The notes: generated from the sequence alone by a model not told the origin. A stretch of DNA of 64,000 nt from PALSA-693 sp963834725 (GCA_963834725.1 CAWICN010000001.1:2976001-3040000); one strand, 5' to 3'. Numbered from the stretch's first letter, positions 8,791-18,208 are shown. Made by a program: numbers and translations.

Positions 8791-10059
8791 TCAGAGGTAC
8801 TCGACGTGTTCGATCCCGCGATGCGTGCCGGGCAACCAGTGGCGGGTGTCGAAGACGTACCGGGCGTGCTCGATGACCAGGTCGCGATCAAACAGGTCGT
8901 GGTCCGTGAGGACAACGACGGCATCGGCTCCGGCCACCTCCTCCGCGTTGAGCTGCACCCGGCGGACGCCGTCCAGGGAGAGCCGGGGGTCTACATAGGG
9001 ATCGACAGCGCGAACCTCGCTCCCGAGAGCGACCAGCCTCTCAGCGATTGTGATCGCGGGCGAGGCGCGCGTATCGGCGGTGTTGGGCTTGTAAGCCAAC
9101 CCAAGCAGGAGGATGCGGGCCCCGTTTACAGCCCGTTGACGTCGGTTGAGAGCCAGGATCAACCTTTGGACGATGTAGGAGGGCATTTGGTCATTGACAT
9201 CTTTGGCCAACGCAACGAACCGAAACGGCCGGCCCAGCCGGCGCTCGATTCGCCAGGCCAGGTAGTTCGGGTCAATGGGCAAGCAGTGCCCTCCGACACC
9301 AGGTCCGGGTGTGAAGCGCATAAACCCGAACGGCTTGGTGGACGCGGCGTCGACTGCCTCCCATATATCGATGTCAAGCTCATTGGCGAAGACAGCCAGC
9401 TCGTTGACCAGAGCGATATTGACATGGCGAAAGGTATTTTCAAGAAGCTTGGTGAACTCCGCGGCTTTGGTGGTCCCTACCGGAACGGTACGCTCTACGA
9501 GCGTTTCGTAAAAGGCCCGGACGGCTTTGAGCGAACCGGCGTCGATGCCGGACACGACCTTGGGCGTGTTCGCGAGGGTCCAAACCCGGTTACCAGGGTC
9601 TATACGCTCGGGGCTGAACCCGACGCTGAAATCCGTGCCGGCCTGCAGGCGCGACCCTTCCTCGAGAAGCGATACGAGAAGCTCTTCGGTGGTACCGGGG
9701 TATGTGGTGGACTCCAGGATGACCGCGCCGCCGGGACGGAGGTGCCCGGCGAGGGTATGGGCGGCATCGGTGATGTAATGGAGATCCGGCACGCCGTCCT
9801 GGAGCGGCGTCGGTACCGTGATGACCGCGACATCGAAGCCGGCGCACGCCTGCGGGTCGGACGTTGGTCGGTAACGGCCGGTGGCAAGTGCGGCTTTTAC
9901 TTGGGCCGATGTGACGTCCTCGATGAAGGACTCGGCAGCCATCAGGCATCTCACCTTGACGTCGTCAACATCAAAACCCACGACCGCGTGACCAACCTCT
10001 ACGGCTCGCATAGCCAGCGGTAAACCGACATATCCCTGACCAACCACCACGACAGTCAT
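8791..10059 (-). CDS. UDP-sugar 6-dehydrogenase (UDP-ManNAc/UDP-GlcNAc/UDP-Glc dehydrogenase family)
   Basis: I start this at the ATG at 10059 because the NAD motif VVVVGQGYVGLPLAM follows immediately. An ATG at 10173 would add 38 poor residues inside the upstream gene. The 422-residue product has the three domains of the family, with the catalytic cysteine in GPGVGGHCLPIDPNYL near residue 257, the helix lysine region ALVNELAVF, and the C-terminal domain with LGLAYKPNTADTR. It oxidises the C6 hydroxyl of a UDP sugar to a uronic acid using two NAD+. Sequence layout is closer to the WecC/TviB acetamido-sugar branch than to Ugd, but the substrate is not settled. It makes the glycan acidic. Confidence 0.88.
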   Translation of the reverse strand: MTVVVVGQGYVGLPLAMRAVEVGHAVVGFDVDDVKVRCLMAAESFIEDVTSAQVKAALATGRYRPTSDPQACAGFDVAVITVPTPLQDGVPDLHYITDAAHTLAGHLRPGGAVILESTTYPGTTEELLVSLLEEGSRLQAGTDFSVGFSPERIDPGNRVWTLANTPKVVSGIDAGSLKAVRAFYETLVERTVPVGTTKAAEFTKLLENTFRHVNIALVNELAVFANELDIDIWEAVDAASTKPFGFMRFTPGPGVGGHCLPIDPNYLAWRIERRLGRPFRFVALAKDVNDQMPSYIVQRLILALNRRQRAVNGARILLLGLAYKPNTADTRASPAITIAERLVALGSEVRAVDPYVDPRLSLDGVRRVQLNAEEVAGADAVVVLTDHDLFDRDLVIEHARYVFDTRHWLPGTHRGIEHVEYL

Positions 10060-10081
10060 GTGCTGGGCCACGATGTAAAGC

Positions 10082-11695
10082 CTACTCGTGCGATGCCGCT
10101 TCGGGGAGCTCGTAACGATAATAGCGGTGGCGATAATAGTAATAATCTCCCGCCCCCGTATCGGCGGTGACACTGTTTAACATCGTGCCAATGAGGGGAG
10201 CATTCACCTGATGGAGGATCTCGACCGTTCGCGAGATCGCACGCCCGGTCGTCGAGCCGGCCTCCACCACTAACATGACAGCATCAGCAAAGGCAGTGAC
10301 AACAGCCGCATCTGTGACCGGAAGCACGGGCGCGCTGTCGACCAACACCAGGTCATACATGCGGCCCAAGGAGCGCATCACCTCGACGGTCCGAGGCGAA
10401 GCCAGAAGCTCCGCGGGGTTGGGCGGTCGCGGTCCCGAAGCTAGCAGCGACAGATTCTCGACTCCCGGAACCGGCTGGACAGCTTCGAACAGCGACGTTT
10501 CGCCCTGGACGACTGAAGTGAGGCCGGTCGTGTTTTCCAGACCGTAGAACTCATAGAGCCGGGGCCGACGAAGATCGCAGCAGCATACGCAGACGCGTTG
10601 TCCGGCCTGCGCAAACGCCGCGCCCAGGTTCGCTACTGTGGCCGTTTTACCTTCTGTGGCGTTCGGGCTCGTCACCTGGAGGATCCGGACGGCGCGATCT
10701 AAACTCACGAAGCTGATCGCGGTCCGCACGCCACGATACGCTTCAGCCGCTGGGGAGGTGGGCTTGGTCAGCGAGATCACCAAGGGGCGGCCCTTCTTCG
10801 TCCAGTCGCGGACCCTCGGTACCGCCCCGAGATCAGGCAAGCCGTTGGTTGCTCGCTCAACGTCGCTACGCGAGCGCACCGAGTCATCGAAGTGCTCACG
10901 CAGAAAAGCGCCACCGACACCAATGACCAGCCCGATGGCGAGGCCAAGCAGGGCGTTGCGGGCCGGCCGGGGGCTTGATGGCGATGTTGGTGGTTGGGCG
11001 GAGCTGATCAGCTGCGCTGAACCCGCCCCCACCCCTGTATCCACCTGCAGTTCGTCGAGGTTCTGCTTGAATAAGCCCTGCTCCGTGATCAGGTTGTCAC
11101 GCTGGGGACCCAGATTGGCCTGCAGCGTCTGCTGTTGTGATTGAGGTGCCGCAGCCACTTTCGCGTTCAGAGCGTCGATCTGCTGTTGCAGGGTATTGAT
11201 CTTGGACTGGAGCTGGCTGGCGGCGGCCAGTAAGGCGGCATTGTTTTGATTGCGCCGGACGTCGATATACGCGGTGGCGTAAGCGTTGGCGATCTCGGCA
11301 GCTCGCCTCGGGTCGGCGGACGAGGCCGTGATCTGCACGATGTTGGTCTGGCCGAGCTCGCTAACCGAGACCGATGGCGCGGCCCCCAACTTGGTGCGGA
11401 CCTCCTCGCGCGCTGGCGTGCTGGTGATAATCCGCATCTCGCTCTGGATCTGAGCGGGATCCACGATCCCCAGGTTTGCTGCCTGGGATTGGCTAAACAC
11501 GCTGGGCGGCAGGTAGCTCGATGATTGGACCATCACCTGCGCACTGGATTGGTAAGTCGGCGTCTCTCGCAGGCTTACCGCCAACGCGATACCGACTACA
11601 ACGACGACGGCCAGGATCACCAGCCATTTCCGGCGGCGCAAGATTCGCAGGTAGTGGCGGAGGTCTACCTCGGATTGGTTCTCGATCTGGCTCAC
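10082..11695 (-). CDS. Polysaccharide co-polymerase fused to BY-type tyrosine kinase (Wzz-Wzc/CpsCD fusion)
   Basis: The 537-residue protein has a Wzz domain with membrane helices at about residues 23-41 and 243-262. Between them lies an extracytoplasmic coiled-coil segment rich in Gln and Asn. The kinase domain follows: Walker A NATEGKTATVANL near 345, Walker A' CCCDLRRPR near 373, and Walker B LVLVDSAPV near 455. The tail has seven tyrosines, DYYYYRHRYYRYELP, the usual autophosphorylation cluster. It should control chain length and export of the polysaccharide. A cysteine run VCVCCCD just before the catalytic Asp is unusual, since most relatives have Ile/Val/Leu there. A GTG start is used. 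The cognate phosphatase is probably the gene at 30394. Confidence 0.92.
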   Translation of the reverse strand: MSQIENQSEVDLRHYLRILRRRKWLVILAVVVVVGIALAVSLRETPTYQSSAQVMVQSSSYLPPSVFSQSQAANLGIVDPAQIQSEMRIITSTPAREEVRTKLGAAPSVSVSELGQTNIVQITASSADPRRAAEIANAYATAYIDVRRNQNNAALLAAASQLQSKINTLQQQIDALNAKVAAAPQSQQQTLQANLGPQRDNLITEQGLFKQNLDELQVDTGVGAGSAQLISSAQPPTSPSSPRPARNALLGLAIGLVIGVGGAFLREHFDDSVRSRSDVERATNGLPDLGAVPRVRDWTKKGRPLVISLTKPTSPAAEAYRGVRTAISFVSLDRAVRILQVTSPNATEGKTATVANLGAAFAQAGQRVCVCCCDLRRPRLYEFYGLENTTGLTSVVQGETSLFEAVQPVPGVENLSLLASGPRPPNPAELLASPRTVEVMRSLGRMYDLVLVDSAPVLPVTDAAVVTAFADAVMLVVEAGSTTGRAISRTVEILHQVNAPLIGTMLNSVTADTGAGDYYYYRHRYYRYELPEAASHE

Positions 11696-11757
11696 TGCGA
11701 CAGATTAGAGGATCCGCGTCGTCTCCACTGTTCGCGGCGCATAGGCCGCCGACGGCT

Positions 11758-12450
11758 TCAAAGACGGTACTCAAAAATCTCGAAATCACGCCCGTAGACA
11801 TTCGCCACGATGGCGAGGGCTTCCCTGGAGAGTCCTGGTGCGGAACGAGGAGCCGCTGGCCCCGGGTTGTTACGCTGCAAGGCCCGCGTGACACCCAGGC
11901 GCTCGGCGACCAGGGCGTAGTCTTGTGCGATCCTTTCGTGACGGCCGACAAAGTCCACGAGCAAGTGACCCTCTACATCGCAGAGGAACTCATATTGTGG
12001 CCGAAAATGGGGGTAGGAGCGCGCGTGATCGGGCGTGAGCCACCCGACGACGAAGTCATCGATCGTGTCATACAACCCAAGGTGGCCCGTCGCCCACGAA
12101 GCATCACCTTCGTGCATACCTCCGGCCCTCAGGTAGTGGAAGGCCGAGGTCAGGCGAGCTTGAGGGTGCCTCACGAATCCGAACTTAAAGTAGTGAGAGA
12201 AGTGCCAAGGCCCCAGTATGACCCGGTAGTCCATCGCAGTTCTGTGCCCTCCATGTTGGCTACCAAACAACGATTGGGCTACCGCAACGCCACCCGTCTT
12301 GGGAACATGGATGAAGATGCATCTATATCGATCGAAAGCACCGCCGTAATAGGTCTGCCTGACAACACGATACGTGCCGAGACGCCGCCAATGGCGCACC
12401 TGGGCTCCCAGGAAGGAATCCCTGAGCGGCGCGGCTGCTGTCGCAGTCAC
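11758..12450 (-). CDS. Sulfotransferase, family 2 type
   Basis: The 230-residue protein starts with GTG and has CIFIHVPKTGGVAVAQSLF near residue 45, the PAPS 5'-phosphosulfate loop of Golgi-type and bacterial carbohydrate sulfotransferases (Sulfotransfer_2). FGFVRHPQARLTSAFHYL near residue 110 matches the 3'-phosphate motif (VRxPxxRxxSxY/F). It is the second of three sulfotransferases in the locus and represents a different sequence subfamily from those at 2447 and 22976. It probably has its own acceptor position on the polysaccharide. Confidence 0.85.
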   Translation of the reverse strand: MTATAAAPLRDSFLGAQVRHWRRLGTYRVVRQTYYGGAFDRYRCIFIHVPKTGGVAVAQSLFGSQHGGHRTAMDYRVILGPWHFSHYFKFGFVRHPQARLTSAFHYLRAGGMHEGDASWATGHLGLYDTIDDFVVGWLTPDHARSYPHFRPQYEFLCDVEGHLLVDFVGRHERIAQDYALVAERLGVTRALQRNNPGPAAPRSAPGLSREALAIVANVYGRDFEIFEYRL

Positions 12451-12668
12451 TAGTCAACCGGCATTTCGGGAAGGTCCCTGCTCAGAATCACGGTTGAGAT
12501 CGTACCCAGGAACAGGAGGTGGCCTCAGCTGTCAATGGGGAGCCTGAGGACGGGCGCGACGGACCACCAGGCGCCATGATGCCGGGCGGTCCAGACTGAC
12601 CGATAAGGTAACGGCATCTGCCGGGTGGGCTTGAGGGTCGTCCGCCTTTCCTGCAACCAGGGAGTCGT

Positions 12669-13826
12669 ATGCCGGACTTCGTGCCATTCCACCGTCCCTC
12701 TATCGACGACTCGGACGTAGAAGCCGTCGCCGCCGTGCTGCGTTCCGGCTGGCTCACCCACGGTCCCCGAGCACAGGAATTCGAACGGGCTGTCGCCAAG
12801 CTGGTAGGGACGCGCCGAGGAGTCAGCGTCTCGTCGGGGACCTCGGCGATGCACCTCGCGCTGGTCGCTCTAGGAATCGGCGCGGGCGACGAGGTGATCA
12901 CGACCCCATTCACCTTCTGTTCAACGGCACACGTGATCGAGCATGTCGGTGCGAAGCCGGTCTTCGCTGATATCGAGAGCGCCCACCTGCAGATCGACCC
13001 CGTCGAGATCAAGGCGGCGATGACGGCCAGGACCCGGGCTATCCTCCCCGTCGACTACGGAGGCCACCCGTGCGCGATCGAGGAGATTCTCGGGCTCGCG
13101 CATTCCGCCGGCATTCCGGTGGTGGAAGATGCCGCTCACGCCCTGGGCGCGTCGACTCACGGGCGGCCTATCGGCTCCCTTGCGACCATCACGGCCTTTT
13201 CTTTCTACGTGACAAAAACCATCACCACCGGAGAGGGCGGGATGGCTACCACGGATGACGAGCCTCTCGCCGATCACCTGGAGGTTCTACGACTTCACGG
13301 CATCAGCCGAGATGCCTGGAGTCGCTACCGCCGGGGAGGGAGCTGGTACTACGAGGTGGTCGAGTTGGGATTCAAGGCAAATCTCACCGACCTCCAGGCC
13401 GCTCTCGGGTTGAGTCAACTCGCCCGGGAAGGGGAGATGCGGCGGCGGCGGGCATTGATCGCACAGCGCTACGACGAGGCTTTCGCCCCGTACCCAGAAC
13501 TCTTCACCTGCCCGTCGGTAGCCCCAGGGGTCAGCCCGGCCTGGCACCTGTATCCGCTTCGGCTAAACCTGGAGACGCTCGCCCTAAGCCGGGACGACTT
13601 CATCACTCAGCTGGAAGGGCGCGGGGTGGGGACCAGTGTGCACTTTATTCCGCTTCATCTACAGCCACACTTTCAGAAGAAGTACGGCTTTGCCCCTGGC
13701 GACTTTCCAAACTCAGAGGACGCCTATCGGCGCCTTGTTTCCCTGCCCCTCTACCCATCGTTGAGCAACGAGGAGCTCGAGCATGTGGTCGTCTCAGTGA
13801 TCGAGAGTGCACACGACCCGGGATAG
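12669..13826 (+). CDS. DegT/DnrJ/EryC1/StrS sugar aminotransferase
   Basis: The 385-residue PLP enzyme has the family signature: SSGTSAMHLAL near residue 57, VEDAAHALGAS near 154, and the PLP lysine in SFYVTKTITTGEGGMATT near 180. It opens with VPFHRPSIDDSDVEAVAAVL, the usual N-terminal clamp. These enzymes aminate keto sugars on nucleotide carriers. The likely partners are the CapD-like dehydratase at 5326 or the pseB product at 17170, and it could stand in for the truncated pseC stub at 16986. A GGGAG sits before the ATG at good distance. The gene runs opposite to its left neighbours and is followed by a clear terminator. Confidence 0.92.
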   Translation: MPDFVPFHRPSIDDSDVEAVAAVLRSGWLTHGPRAQEFERAVAKLVGTRRGVSVSSGTSAMHLALVALGIGAGDEVITTPFTFCSTAHVIEHVGAKPVFADIESAHLQIDPVEIKAAMTARTRAILPVDYGGHPCAIEEILGLAHSAGIPVVEDAAHALGASTHGRPIGSLATITAFSFYVTKTITTGEGGMATTDDEPLADHLEVLRLHGISRDAWSRYRRGGSWYYEVVELGFKANLTDLQAALGLSQLAREGEMRRRRALIAQRYDEAFAPYPELFTCPSVAPGVSPAWHLYPLRLNLETLALSRDDFITQLEGRGVGTSVHFIPLHLQPHFQKKYGFAPGDFPNSEDAYRRLVSLPLYPSLSNEELEHVVVSVIESAHDPG

Positions 13827-13901
13827 CGAGCGCTGTCGCTGAGAAGTGACGGGCCTCGTCGGAAGATCCCCAAGCTGCTCGTCGAGGCGCGGCTACGGCG
13901 T

Positions 13902-13927
13902 CGCCCGGATGCGGGCGTTTCGTGTTT
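13902..13927 (+). terminator. Intrinsic terminator after the aminotransferase gene
   Basis: CGCCCG at 13902-13907 pairs with CGGGCG at 13912-13917 around a GATG loop, followed by TTTCGTGTTTT. It lies 75 bases downstream of the aminotransferase stop. Confidence 0.65.
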
Positions 13928-13970
13928 TGATCATATGGTGGCCGCCCGACTTCAGCTGGCAGGCGACAGC

Positions 13971-14957
13971 ATGATGCGAAGAGCGATCTGCGCTGTCCTG
14001 CTCCTGTTGCTGATGATCGCGCAGGGGTGCGCGGGTTCTTCGCCAGCCGATAGCAGACGGATCATCGGTAGTTATGGCGTCAACCTGGTCGGCGATGTTC
14101 GGCAGGCTCGCAGTCTGGGGCTCAACGTCGCGGTCCTGGGTGCGGGGATCCTGCCAAGACATCCGGACCTCCGCGACGCACTGACCGCACATCACATTTC
14201 GGTTTACGATGATGGAGTACTGAACCTCTTACGACAATATGAATGTTTTAGGCAGCGTTCCATCCGACCCAATAACCCTATTGAGCCATGCCCTATCGCC
14301 ACCGACGAGACGGCGACGCTGCGCGCTGTTGCAGCCTATTTGAATGAGCCAATGATAGCCTCGAACCCCTTGATCGCTGGGTTTTACGTGCTCGATGACT
14401 GGCCTTCGTGGGATCCCGGCTCGGCCAGGCCTCTGCTGGAGGCGATCCACGGCTTGATCGACCAGGCCAACCGCAGGTACAAGACGACCAGGAATACGAT
14501 CTGCGGGTTCGGGGAGCATATAGGCCGCGTCGGGCAGCCATATTCGACCACGGTAGCGCAGAACGGAGCGAACTTTACCCAGAAGGGGTGCGACCTGATC
14601 GCCATTTACTCCTACACCGACAGTTTAGACATGGACAGTAGCCATTTCGACTGGGACATGTCGGATCTTCCCTTCATCGAGCTCCGCCTTCGTCAAGCGG
14701 GGTGGGATCCGGCCACGACGCCGTTCCTGGGAGTACCACAAGCCTTCGGGGGGACACCGAACTATCTCGTTCCAAGCGCCTCCGACGTAGCTCGCCAGAG
14801 TGCCGGCTTCTGCCGTGGAGGGGCTGCGGGAATCATCTATTTCACACTCGGGACGCAAGTCGACCAGTACCGGAATGTGCAGACGGCCTCGAACGACCTG
14901 CAGATCGATCGCGGCATCCGCGAGGGCATCGCTGCCTGTCAACGGATCTGGAAGTAG
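13971..14957 (+). CDS. Lipoprotein, possible TIM-barrel glycosidase-like
   Basis: I start at the ATG at 13971 because it gives a clean lipoprotein signal: MMRRAICAVLLLLLMIAQGC, with the modified cysteine in AQGC at about residue 20. The mature 310 residues contain IIGSYGVNLVGDVRQARSLGLNVAVLGAG, ISVYDDGVLNLL, LIAGFYVLDDWPSWDPGS, and LIAIYSYTDSLDMDSS. Together these read like successive strand ends of a barrel with acidic residues at the tips, as in bacterial glycoside-hydrolase-like lipoproteins. No catalytic pair can be proved from sequence alone. An extracellular, membrane-anchored position suggests trimming or binding of the polysaccharide made by this locus. Confidence 0.65.
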   Translation: MMRRAICAVLLLLLMIAQGCAGSSPADSRRIIGSYGVNLVGDVRQARSLGLNVAVLGAGILPRHPDLRDALTAHHISVYDDGVLNLLRQYECFRQRSIRPNNPIEPCPIATDETATLRAVAAYLNEPMIASNPLIAGFYVLDDWPSWDPGSARPLLEAIHGLIDQANRRYKTTRNTICGFGEHIGRVGQPYSTTVAQNGANFTQKGCDLIAIYSYTDSLDMDSSHFDWDMSDLPFIELRLRQAGWDPATTPFLGVPQAFGGTPNYLVPSASDVARQSAGFCRGGAAGIIYFTLGTQVDQYRNVQTASNDLQIDRGIREGIAACQRIWK

Positions 14958-15009
14958 AGGAACTCGCCATTGGGGCTGCATCCGTCAAGCAACGCCCGGC
15001 GCTCGTGCT

Positions 15010-16122
15010 TTAGTGGAGCGGCTCTACTACCGGCCCTCCCACCAGATCCCAGGTGAGAGGGGTTCCCCGGGACACCGATCTCGTGGCCCGCCTTCCCAGG
15101 ACCTGGTCCGCGTACTCCGGGAGAAGGCCGTTGCTCGGCCGGATCGATCGGATGTTGCCGTCCGTGAAGGGCTCCCCCTCCCTGACGTCCTCTACTACGA
15201 ACAACGACCGACGAAAGGGGAGGCTGCGTGTTTCGGAAGAGGATGGACCGTAGCGAACACTACCAAGTGCCCGCTCCGCCTCACGCACCGCGTCCACCAG
15301 CCTCTGGAACTCCTGGGGCGTGAGAGAGAACTCGGCATCTGGACCGCCTTCGGCCCGGTCCAACGTAAAGTGCTTCTCGAGGAGACTAGCGCCGAGCGAC
15401 ACCGCCGCCACCGCCGCAGTCGTTCCCAGGGTGTGGTCGGACAGGCCGACGGGCACGTGCCACGCGTCCGCCATGTGGGGGATCGTGCGGAGGTCCATGT
15501 CCTCAGGCGACGCTGGATACGCGCTGGTGCAGCGGAGCAGCGCGATCTCAGAAGCACCCGCTTCGCGAGCCGCGGTGACCGCTCGATCGATCTCAGCGAT
15601 GGTGGCCATCCCGGTGGAAATAATCATCGGCTTGCCGGCCCTGGCGATCTGTTGGACGAGCGGGAGGTCGACGATCTCGAAGGACGCCACCTTGAAGGCC
15701 GGGACTTTTAGTTCACACAGCAGATCGACCGCGGAGGGATCGAATGGGGACGAGAACAGGGCCAGGCCCAGTCCCTCTGCTAGCTCCTTAAGTTCGGCAT
15801 GCCACTCCCAAGGCGTATACGCCTCGCTATAGAGGTCGAAGAGGGTGCGGCCTTGCCACAGCATGCCTTCGCCCACCCGGAAGGGATCGGCGTCGCAGTC
15901 GATTGTCAGCGTCGCCGGGGTGTAGGTCTGAAGCTTCACGGCGTCGGCCCCGACGTCGGCCGCCGCTCGCACCAGATCCTTGGCGCGCCGAATGTCCTGG
16001 CCGTGGTTAGCGGAAAGCTCGGCGACCACGTAGACCGGATGATCGGATCCGATACGTCGCTCGCCTATCGTGATCATCGGCCTCTCGAGAGGAGACGGTG
16101 GTTCTCGCCACTCATGGGTCAT
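15010..16122 (-). CDS. pseI: Nonulosonic acid synthase (pseudaminic acid synthase PseI / NeuB family)
   Basis: The 370-residue protein has the NeuB barrel (VYVVAELSANHGQDIRRA near residue 30, ADAVKLQTYTP near 60, LFSSPFDPSAVDLL near 120, ISTGMAT near 165, VGLSDHTLG near 220, LEKHFTLDR near 245). A C-terminal SAF antifreeze-like domain contains RRSLFVVEDV and GLLPEYADQVLGRRA. It condenses phosphoenolpyruvate with a six-carbon amino sugar to give a nine-carbon nonulosonic acid. SANHGQD and TYTP fit the PseI branch better than NeuB, but the legionaminate synthase branch is possible. It lies downstream of the cytidylyltransferase and pseB genes on the same strand. The ATG at 16122 has AGGACAGGCGAG before it. 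Confidence 0.88.
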   Translation of the reverse strand: MTHEWREPPSPLERPMITIGERRIGSDHPVYVVAELSANHGQDIRRAKDLVRAAADVGADAVKLQTYTPATLTIDCDADPFRVGEGMLWQGRTLFDLYSEAYTPWEWHAELKELAEGLGLALFSSPFDPSAVDLLCELKVPAFKVASFEIVDLPLVQQIARAGKPMIISTGMATIAEIDRAVTAAREAGASEIALLRCTSAYPASPEDMDLRTIPHMADAWHVPVGLSDHTLGTTAAVAAVSLGASLLEKHFTLDRAEGGPDAEFSLTPQEFQRLVDAVREAERALGSVRYGPSSSETRSLPFRRSLFVVEDVREGEPFTDGNIRSIRPSNGLLPEYADQVLGRRATRSVSRGTPLTWDLVGGPVVEPLH

Positions 16123-16227
16123 CTCGCCTGTCCTTTCGTACGTGGGCCCACAAAGAACATGCTAAGTCCTCGGTCCTTGAGCTGGCTCTTCGTGCAGAAG
16201 GGAACATAGATTGAGCAAGAAGACCCT

Positions 16228-16980
16228 TCATGGATTTACCTGTTTCTGCGGGATCCTGGCGTTCAGTGTGATCCAATCTGGATGGCGCTCGAGGCACGTA
16301 AGGGCTTCTAGCCACGAAAATCCTGGCTGACGAAGGTGTCCAAAAATTCTCCGAAGCAATTCCAAATCAGGCCCCGTATCCACCGTAAGGCGGAGTGAGG
16401 AATAGTCTGCCGATGCCTGCACCGGCACCAGACGGAATAACTCCGGGTGCCGATAGATGTACGGTGTCACGTGTTCACGCCAATCCTGTCTGGCGTCTTC
16501 TCGCCAGGACCGCTCCAAAGCGGCCATGGTTAGCGCCTCCACGTCGAGTCCAAGAGGATAGGTCCGAGGTGGCAGTGTATTAGACGCATAGTCTGCTTCA
16601 GGGTCTGAAAGGAGCGTATTGGTTACGAGGTCGATCACCTCGGGATCTACCAGGGGGCAATCTGACGTGATTCTAACGACGATGTCTGCCCCCTCTCGCA
16701 TCGCAGCCCGATAGTACCGATCGAGCACGTCGTAGGTGTTGCCTCTGTAGCAAGGCCATCCGGAAGCTTGGCAGAGCGAGACGAGTGGATCATCGACGGT
16801 GCGATCAGTTGTGGCCACGACCACAGTGTCAACACGGCGGGCGCCCCGGCTCCTGCGCACCACGTGGGCGAGCATCGGCTCTCCGATGATGGGCTCTAAC
16901 ACTTTGCCCGGGAGCCGTGTGCTGTCCAGCCTCGCCTGAATGATGGCTACCACCTTCAGCGAACCGCGAGTCCTTTGCAT
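16228..16980 (-). CDS. spsF: SpsF-like cytidylyltransferase (nonulosonate activation or spore-coat type)
   Basis: The 250-residue protein has the nucleotidyltransferase opening VVAIIQARLDSTRLPGKVL, then VVVATTDRTVDDPLV, YDVLDRYYRAA, VVRITSDCPLVDPEVIDLV, and YPLGLDVEALT, all typical of the SpsF/CTP_transf_3 group found in pse-like loci. Between pseI and pseB its probable task is making the CMP-activated nonulosonic acid or a related nucleotide sugar. It starts 6 bases after the pseC stub ends. Confidence 0.82.
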   Translation of the reverse strand: MQRTRGSLKVVAIIQARLDSTRLPGKVLEPIIGEPMLAHVVRRSRGARRVDTVVVATTDRTVDDPLVSLCQASGWPCYRGNTYDVLDRYYRAAMREGADIVVRITSDCPLVDPEVIDLVTNTLLSDPEADYASNTLPPRTYPLGLDVEALTMAALERSWREDARQDWREHVTPYIYRHPELFRLVPVQASADYSSLRLTVDTGPDLELLRRIFGHLRQPGFSWLEALTCLERHPDWITLNARIPQKQVNP

Positions 16981-16985
16981 GACGA

Positions 16986-17114
16986 CTAGATGACCGCAAA
17001 GCGTGCTGCAATTTGCGACAACTTTGGTCCCGTCCTCAGCCAGTCGGAAGTAAGGACTGCGACCACCGTTTCGACATCTTTTGGGGTGGTTTGGCTGCCG
17101 AGCGTTTTGGGCAC
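16986..17114 (-). pseudogene. pseC remnant: N-terminal 42 residues of a DegT-family aminotransferase
   Basis: Downstream of pseB, a GTG at 17114 opens a 42-codon frame ending at TAG 16986. It contains PKDVETVVAVLTSDWLRTGP, which lines up with the first 35 residues of the complete aminotransferase at 12669 (SDVEAVAAVLRSGWLTHGP). The rest of the enzyme, about 340 residues including the PLP lysine, is gone. The gene order pseB, pseC stub, cytidylyltransferase, pseI matches known nonulosonate operons, so this is a deletion within a once complete pseC. Confidence 0.75.
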
Positions 17115-17169
17115 CTTACCGCCCTGCGCGCCCGGCGCTTGCCAATGACCAGTCGCTCGAAAAACCCCA

Positions 17170-18208
17170 TCACGGCTGAAGCGTCTCAACGATTTGTGAG
17201 AGTTCGTCCACGCTTAGCCACCAGTCATTGTTATCGCTCGCGTAGCGGAAACCTTCAGGGAGTGGCGTGCCATCCTTCCAGTTATCGCTCGACCACCAGG
17301 GCTGCGCAGGCCGGATCACGAACATGTCATCGACTTTGACCGCTTGGCGACCCTCATCCTCACCTATGAGGACCTCGTGGATCTTCTCACCCGGCCGAAT
17401 TCCAATGTAGTCAATTTCCGCAATCGGGGGCCATAGCCTTCACCAGGTCCATGATCGATATGCTCGGCAGCAATGGCACAAAGACCTCACCTCCGTGCAT
17501 GCGCTCAAGTGCCCTAATGACGAACCGGACACCCGATTCAGTCGTCATCCAGAACCTGGTCATCCGTGGGTCGGTTACGGGTACCCGTCCTGTTTTACGC
17601 AATTCTGTGAATAATGGGACGACGCTGCCCCGACTTCCAACCACATTGCCGTAGCGAGAGCATCCAAAAGCGGCACCTCTTCCTCCCGCGTAGGAGTTGC
17701 TCTGAACAAACAGCTTCTCTGCACATAGTTTGGTTGCACCGTAGAGATTCACCGGATTGACAGCTTTGTCAGTGCTGAGCGCCATCACTTTCGCAACTCC
17801 CGCATCGAGTGCGGCGTCGATGACATTCCTCGCGCCGTCGATGTTCGTCATGATCGCTTCGATCGGATTGTACTCGCATGCCGGCACCTGCTTGAGGGCG
17901 GCGGCGTGCACAACGACATCCACATCGCGGATGGCGCGGACGAGCCTGGAGCGATCCCGAACATCACCGATGAAGTATCGGAGGCGAGAATCGTCGAGAC
18001 CTTCCATCCGCATCTCGTGCTGCTTAAGTTCGTCGCGGCTGAAAATAATCAGACGCTCGGGACGATAATCCTCGAGCATGACCTGGACGAACCTCCGGCC
18101 GAATGTGCCCGTCCCCCCCGTAATCAGGACAGACGAATCGCTCCAGTTGATCAACGTGCCCTCTGACGTCCGCCCCTCTGAGGCCGAGCTGCTCTGTCCC
18201 GACGCCAT
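17170..18208 (-). pseudogene. pseB: PseB/FlaA1-type UDP-GlcNAc 4,6-dehydratase (5-inverting), single-base frameshift
   Basis: The first 265 residues are intact: SVLITGGTGTFGRRFVQ, the S-Y-K site in ALSTDKAVNPVNLYGATK with Tyr at the expected place, and GSRGSVVPLF. The frame then stops early at MAPDCGN. In the next frame the expected ending continues as EIDYIGIRPGEKIHEVLIGE to a TGA at 17170, closing a normal-length PseB. Removing one G near 17428 (GCGGAAA to GCGAAA) restores APDCEIDYIGIRPGEK, a conserved family string. So this is either a fresh pseudogene or a base-calling error. It makes the first intermediate of pseudaminic-type sugars. Confidence 0.85.

Noticed and set aside
8806..10023. 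A 405-residue plus-strand protein
   Set aside because: It is the antisense of the UDP-sugar dehydrogenase, whose catalytic and NAD motifs are unambiguous. GC-rich third positions keep such shadow frames open.
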